This document shows, piece after piece, positions 32,248-33,590 of a stretch of DNA of 33,590 nucleotides. The stretch is from assembly GCA_029983625.1 (NCBI GenBank), contig JASBZF010000007.1, positions 1-33,590 on the forward strand, given 5' to 3'. Under the pieces are notes generated by a model. It did no database searches. It saw only the letters and a program-made list of their open reading frames with translations, and was not told the origin of the DNA. The stretch is from Pauljensenia sp. (GTDB taxonomy: Bacteria > Actinomycetota > Actinomycetes > Actinomycetales > Actinomycetaceae). Position 1 is the stretch's first letter; each line of letters opens with the position of its first letter. A program made the translations under genes and the position numbers.

Positions 32248-33570
32248 ATGACGACCACCCCAGTTTCTTCCCGAACAGAACCTGCAGGGGCTGCGCCAAC
32301 AGCAAACCGTATCCCCACCGGCCAAATCGACGGCCTACCTGAAGCGCGTGTCCGCGACACCATCCTCCCCGCCTACTTCGGACGATTCGGCGGCCAAGAG
32401 GTACCTGACATGCTCTTCCCCGCCCTCGATGAATTGGAAGCCGCTTACGCCGACGCAATGGCTGACCCAGCCTTCCACGAGGAACTCAACTTTCTGCGCC
32501 GAAGCTACCTCGGTCGCGAAACCCCGATCTACGAATGCCGTAACCTCCCCGCCGAGGGCGGTGTACGTATCCTCCTCAAACGCGAAGACCTCGCACACGG
32601 AGGAGCACACAAAGGCAATAACGTCCTCGGGCAGGCGCTCCTAGCAAAACGCATGGGAAAGAAACGCATCATCGCCGAAACCGGTGCCGGTCAGCACGGG
32701 ACTGCAACCGCGATGGTCGCGGCCCTGATGGGGATGGAATGCACGATCTACATGGGCGCCCATGACGTCGCCCGACAAAAGCCCAACGTCGAGCGTATGG
32801 AACTCATGGGCACAAAAGTTGTTCCCGTCACGCGCGGCTCCTCCGGCTTAAAAGATGCGATTGACGAGGCCCTGGAAGAATGGTGTACACGACTTGAGGA
32901 CACCTTCTACCTCCTCGGTTCTGCGGCAGGACCTCATCCTTTCCCCACGATTGTCCGCGAGTTCCAGTCGGTGATCTCTTTGGAGTCACGTGCCCAGATG
33001 CTCGACACCTACGGTCGTCTCCCCGATGCAGTGATCGCCGCTGTGGGGGGCGGTTCGAATGCAATCGGCGCTTTCGCGCACTACATCGACGATCCTGAGG
33101 TGAAACTCATCGGCGTTGAACCAGCGGGTAAGGGCCTGGATACGCTCGAACACGGCGCACCGATCTGCGCGGGACGCATTGGCGCTCTTCATGGGATGCG
33201 CTCTTTCGTCATGCTCTCCGATGAAGGTGAAGTCCTCCCCTCGCACTCAATCTCCGCCGGTCTCGACTATCCTTCGGTCGGACCAGAACATGCGATGTTC
33301 GCCGAGAACGGACGTGTTTCCTACGTTGGTATTACGGATGAGGAAGCGCTTGAGGCTTTTGCTCTCCTGTCGCGCAGTGAGGGGATTATTCCGGCGATGG
33401 AATCCTCACATGCCCTTGCGCAGGCACTGAAGATCGCCCGCGAAAACGCGACCGCAGGCCTGACGAAGGATGAGCAGCCCCTCCTTCTTGTCAACCTGTC
33501 AGGACGAGGTGACAAGGACATGGAACAGGTCGCTGATCGTCTCTCACGATTAACCTCGTCTCTCAATTGA
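32248..33570 (+). CDS. trpB: Tryptophan synthase beta subunit
   Basis: PLP enzyme joining indole and serine to form tryptophan, normally as an alpha2-beta2 complex with TrpA (440 aa). The PLP lysine is K122 in AHGGAHKGNNVLGQ, the catalytic glutamate E144 in IIAETGAGQHG, the phosphate loop VGGGSNAIG (266-274), and the pyridine-nitrogen serine S418 in NLSGRGDKD. The sequence follows the E. coli/Corynebacterium form of TrpB (recalled), with about 35 extra N-terminal residues. The residue after HK is Gly instead of the usual Thr or Ile. ATG is set by AGGAGGA 7 nt upstream. The gene lies directly after the trp attenuator. Only 20 nt follow the stop, so the presence of trpA or other trp genes is unknown. 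Confidence 0.96.
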   Translation: MTTTPVSSRTEPAGAAPTANRIPTGQIDGLPEARVRDTILPAYFGRFGGQEVPDMLFPALDELEAAYADAMADPAFHEELNFLRRSYLGRETPIYECRNLPAEGGVRILLKREDLAHGGAHKGNNVLGQALLAKRMGKKRIIAETGAGQHGTATAMVAALMGMECTIYMGAHDVARQKPNVERMELMGTKVVPVTRGSSGLKDAIDEALEEWCTRLEDTFYLLGSAAGPHPFPTIVREFQSVISLESRAQMLDTYGRLPDAVIAAVGGGSNAIGAFAHYIDDPEVKLIGVEPAGKGLDTLEHGAPICAGRIGALHGMRSFVMLSDEGEVLPSHSISAGLDYPSVGPEHAMFAENGRVSYVGITDEEALEAFALLSRSEGIIPAMESSHALAQALKIARENATAGLTKDEQPLLLVNLSGRGDKDMEQVADRLSRLTSSLN

Positions 33571-33590
33571 CGAGGTCGGGGGTGTTGCTT

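Overview
The window is ordinary chromosome from an actinobacterium, most likely a member of the Actinomycetales/Actinomycetaceae with medium GC (impression; not computed). The lineage evidence is strong. It carries families largely confined to Actinobacteria (DUF3159, DUF3710, DUF4193, SepH/DUF3071, DUF5998, DUF7455), a eukaryote-like IleS behind a translational T-box, frequent GTG starts, and many genes with a -10 hexamer only 6-7 nt before the start codon and no Shine-Dalgarno (leaderless). No rRNA, tRNA, CRISPR, IS, phage or integron was seen, and coding density is very high.

Layout. 41-2731 aconitase (minus). 2879-7699 an RNA methyltransferase translationally coupled to a KimA-like K+ permease (minus), divergent from two TrkA/RCK proteins (plus); from memory this matches the Mycobacterium tuberculosis Rv2689c-Rv2692 order. 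7737-9764 a compact minus-strand run DUF4193 > DUF3710 > OB-fold > DUF3159 with overlapping genes; dut, which lies here in mycobacteria, is absent. 9968-11044 sepH (cell division). 11064-12774 DUF5998 and an alkaline-phosphatase-superfamily hydrolase (minus), divergent from 12799-15270 topoisomerase IV/gyrase subunit A. 15286-17369 two tandem double-GNAT proteins downstream of 17419-19524 subunit B. 19720-19938 a small zinc-ribbon-like DUF7455 protein. 19975-24013 smc and ndk. 24139-26477 a dhaKLM operon (PEP-dependent dihydroxyacetone kinase). 26570-28261 folC with an unusual acidic N-terminal extension. 28484-31765 ileS. 32248-33570 trpB.

The most interesting non-coding DNA is 31766-32247. 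It carries two divergent amino-acid-sensing leaders back to back: an ultrashort tRNA-Ile T-box with an explicit Shine-Dalgarno sequestrator for ileS, and on the other strand a trp attenuator with a 13-residue leader peptide containing Trp-Trp-Trp, a pause hairpin, an antiterminator and a U-rich terminator. Unusually, that attenuator sits directly in front of trpB rather than trpE. The window ends 20 nt after trpB, so the rest of the operon is not visible.

I found no clear new multi-gene defence or mobile system. What merits a second look is regulatory architecture (leaderless starts, tandem long-stem hairpins, the dual leader) and a few protein oddities (FolC extension, TrpB active-site loop, Fe-S-less RumA-like enzyme, DhaM EIIA-HPr fusion).
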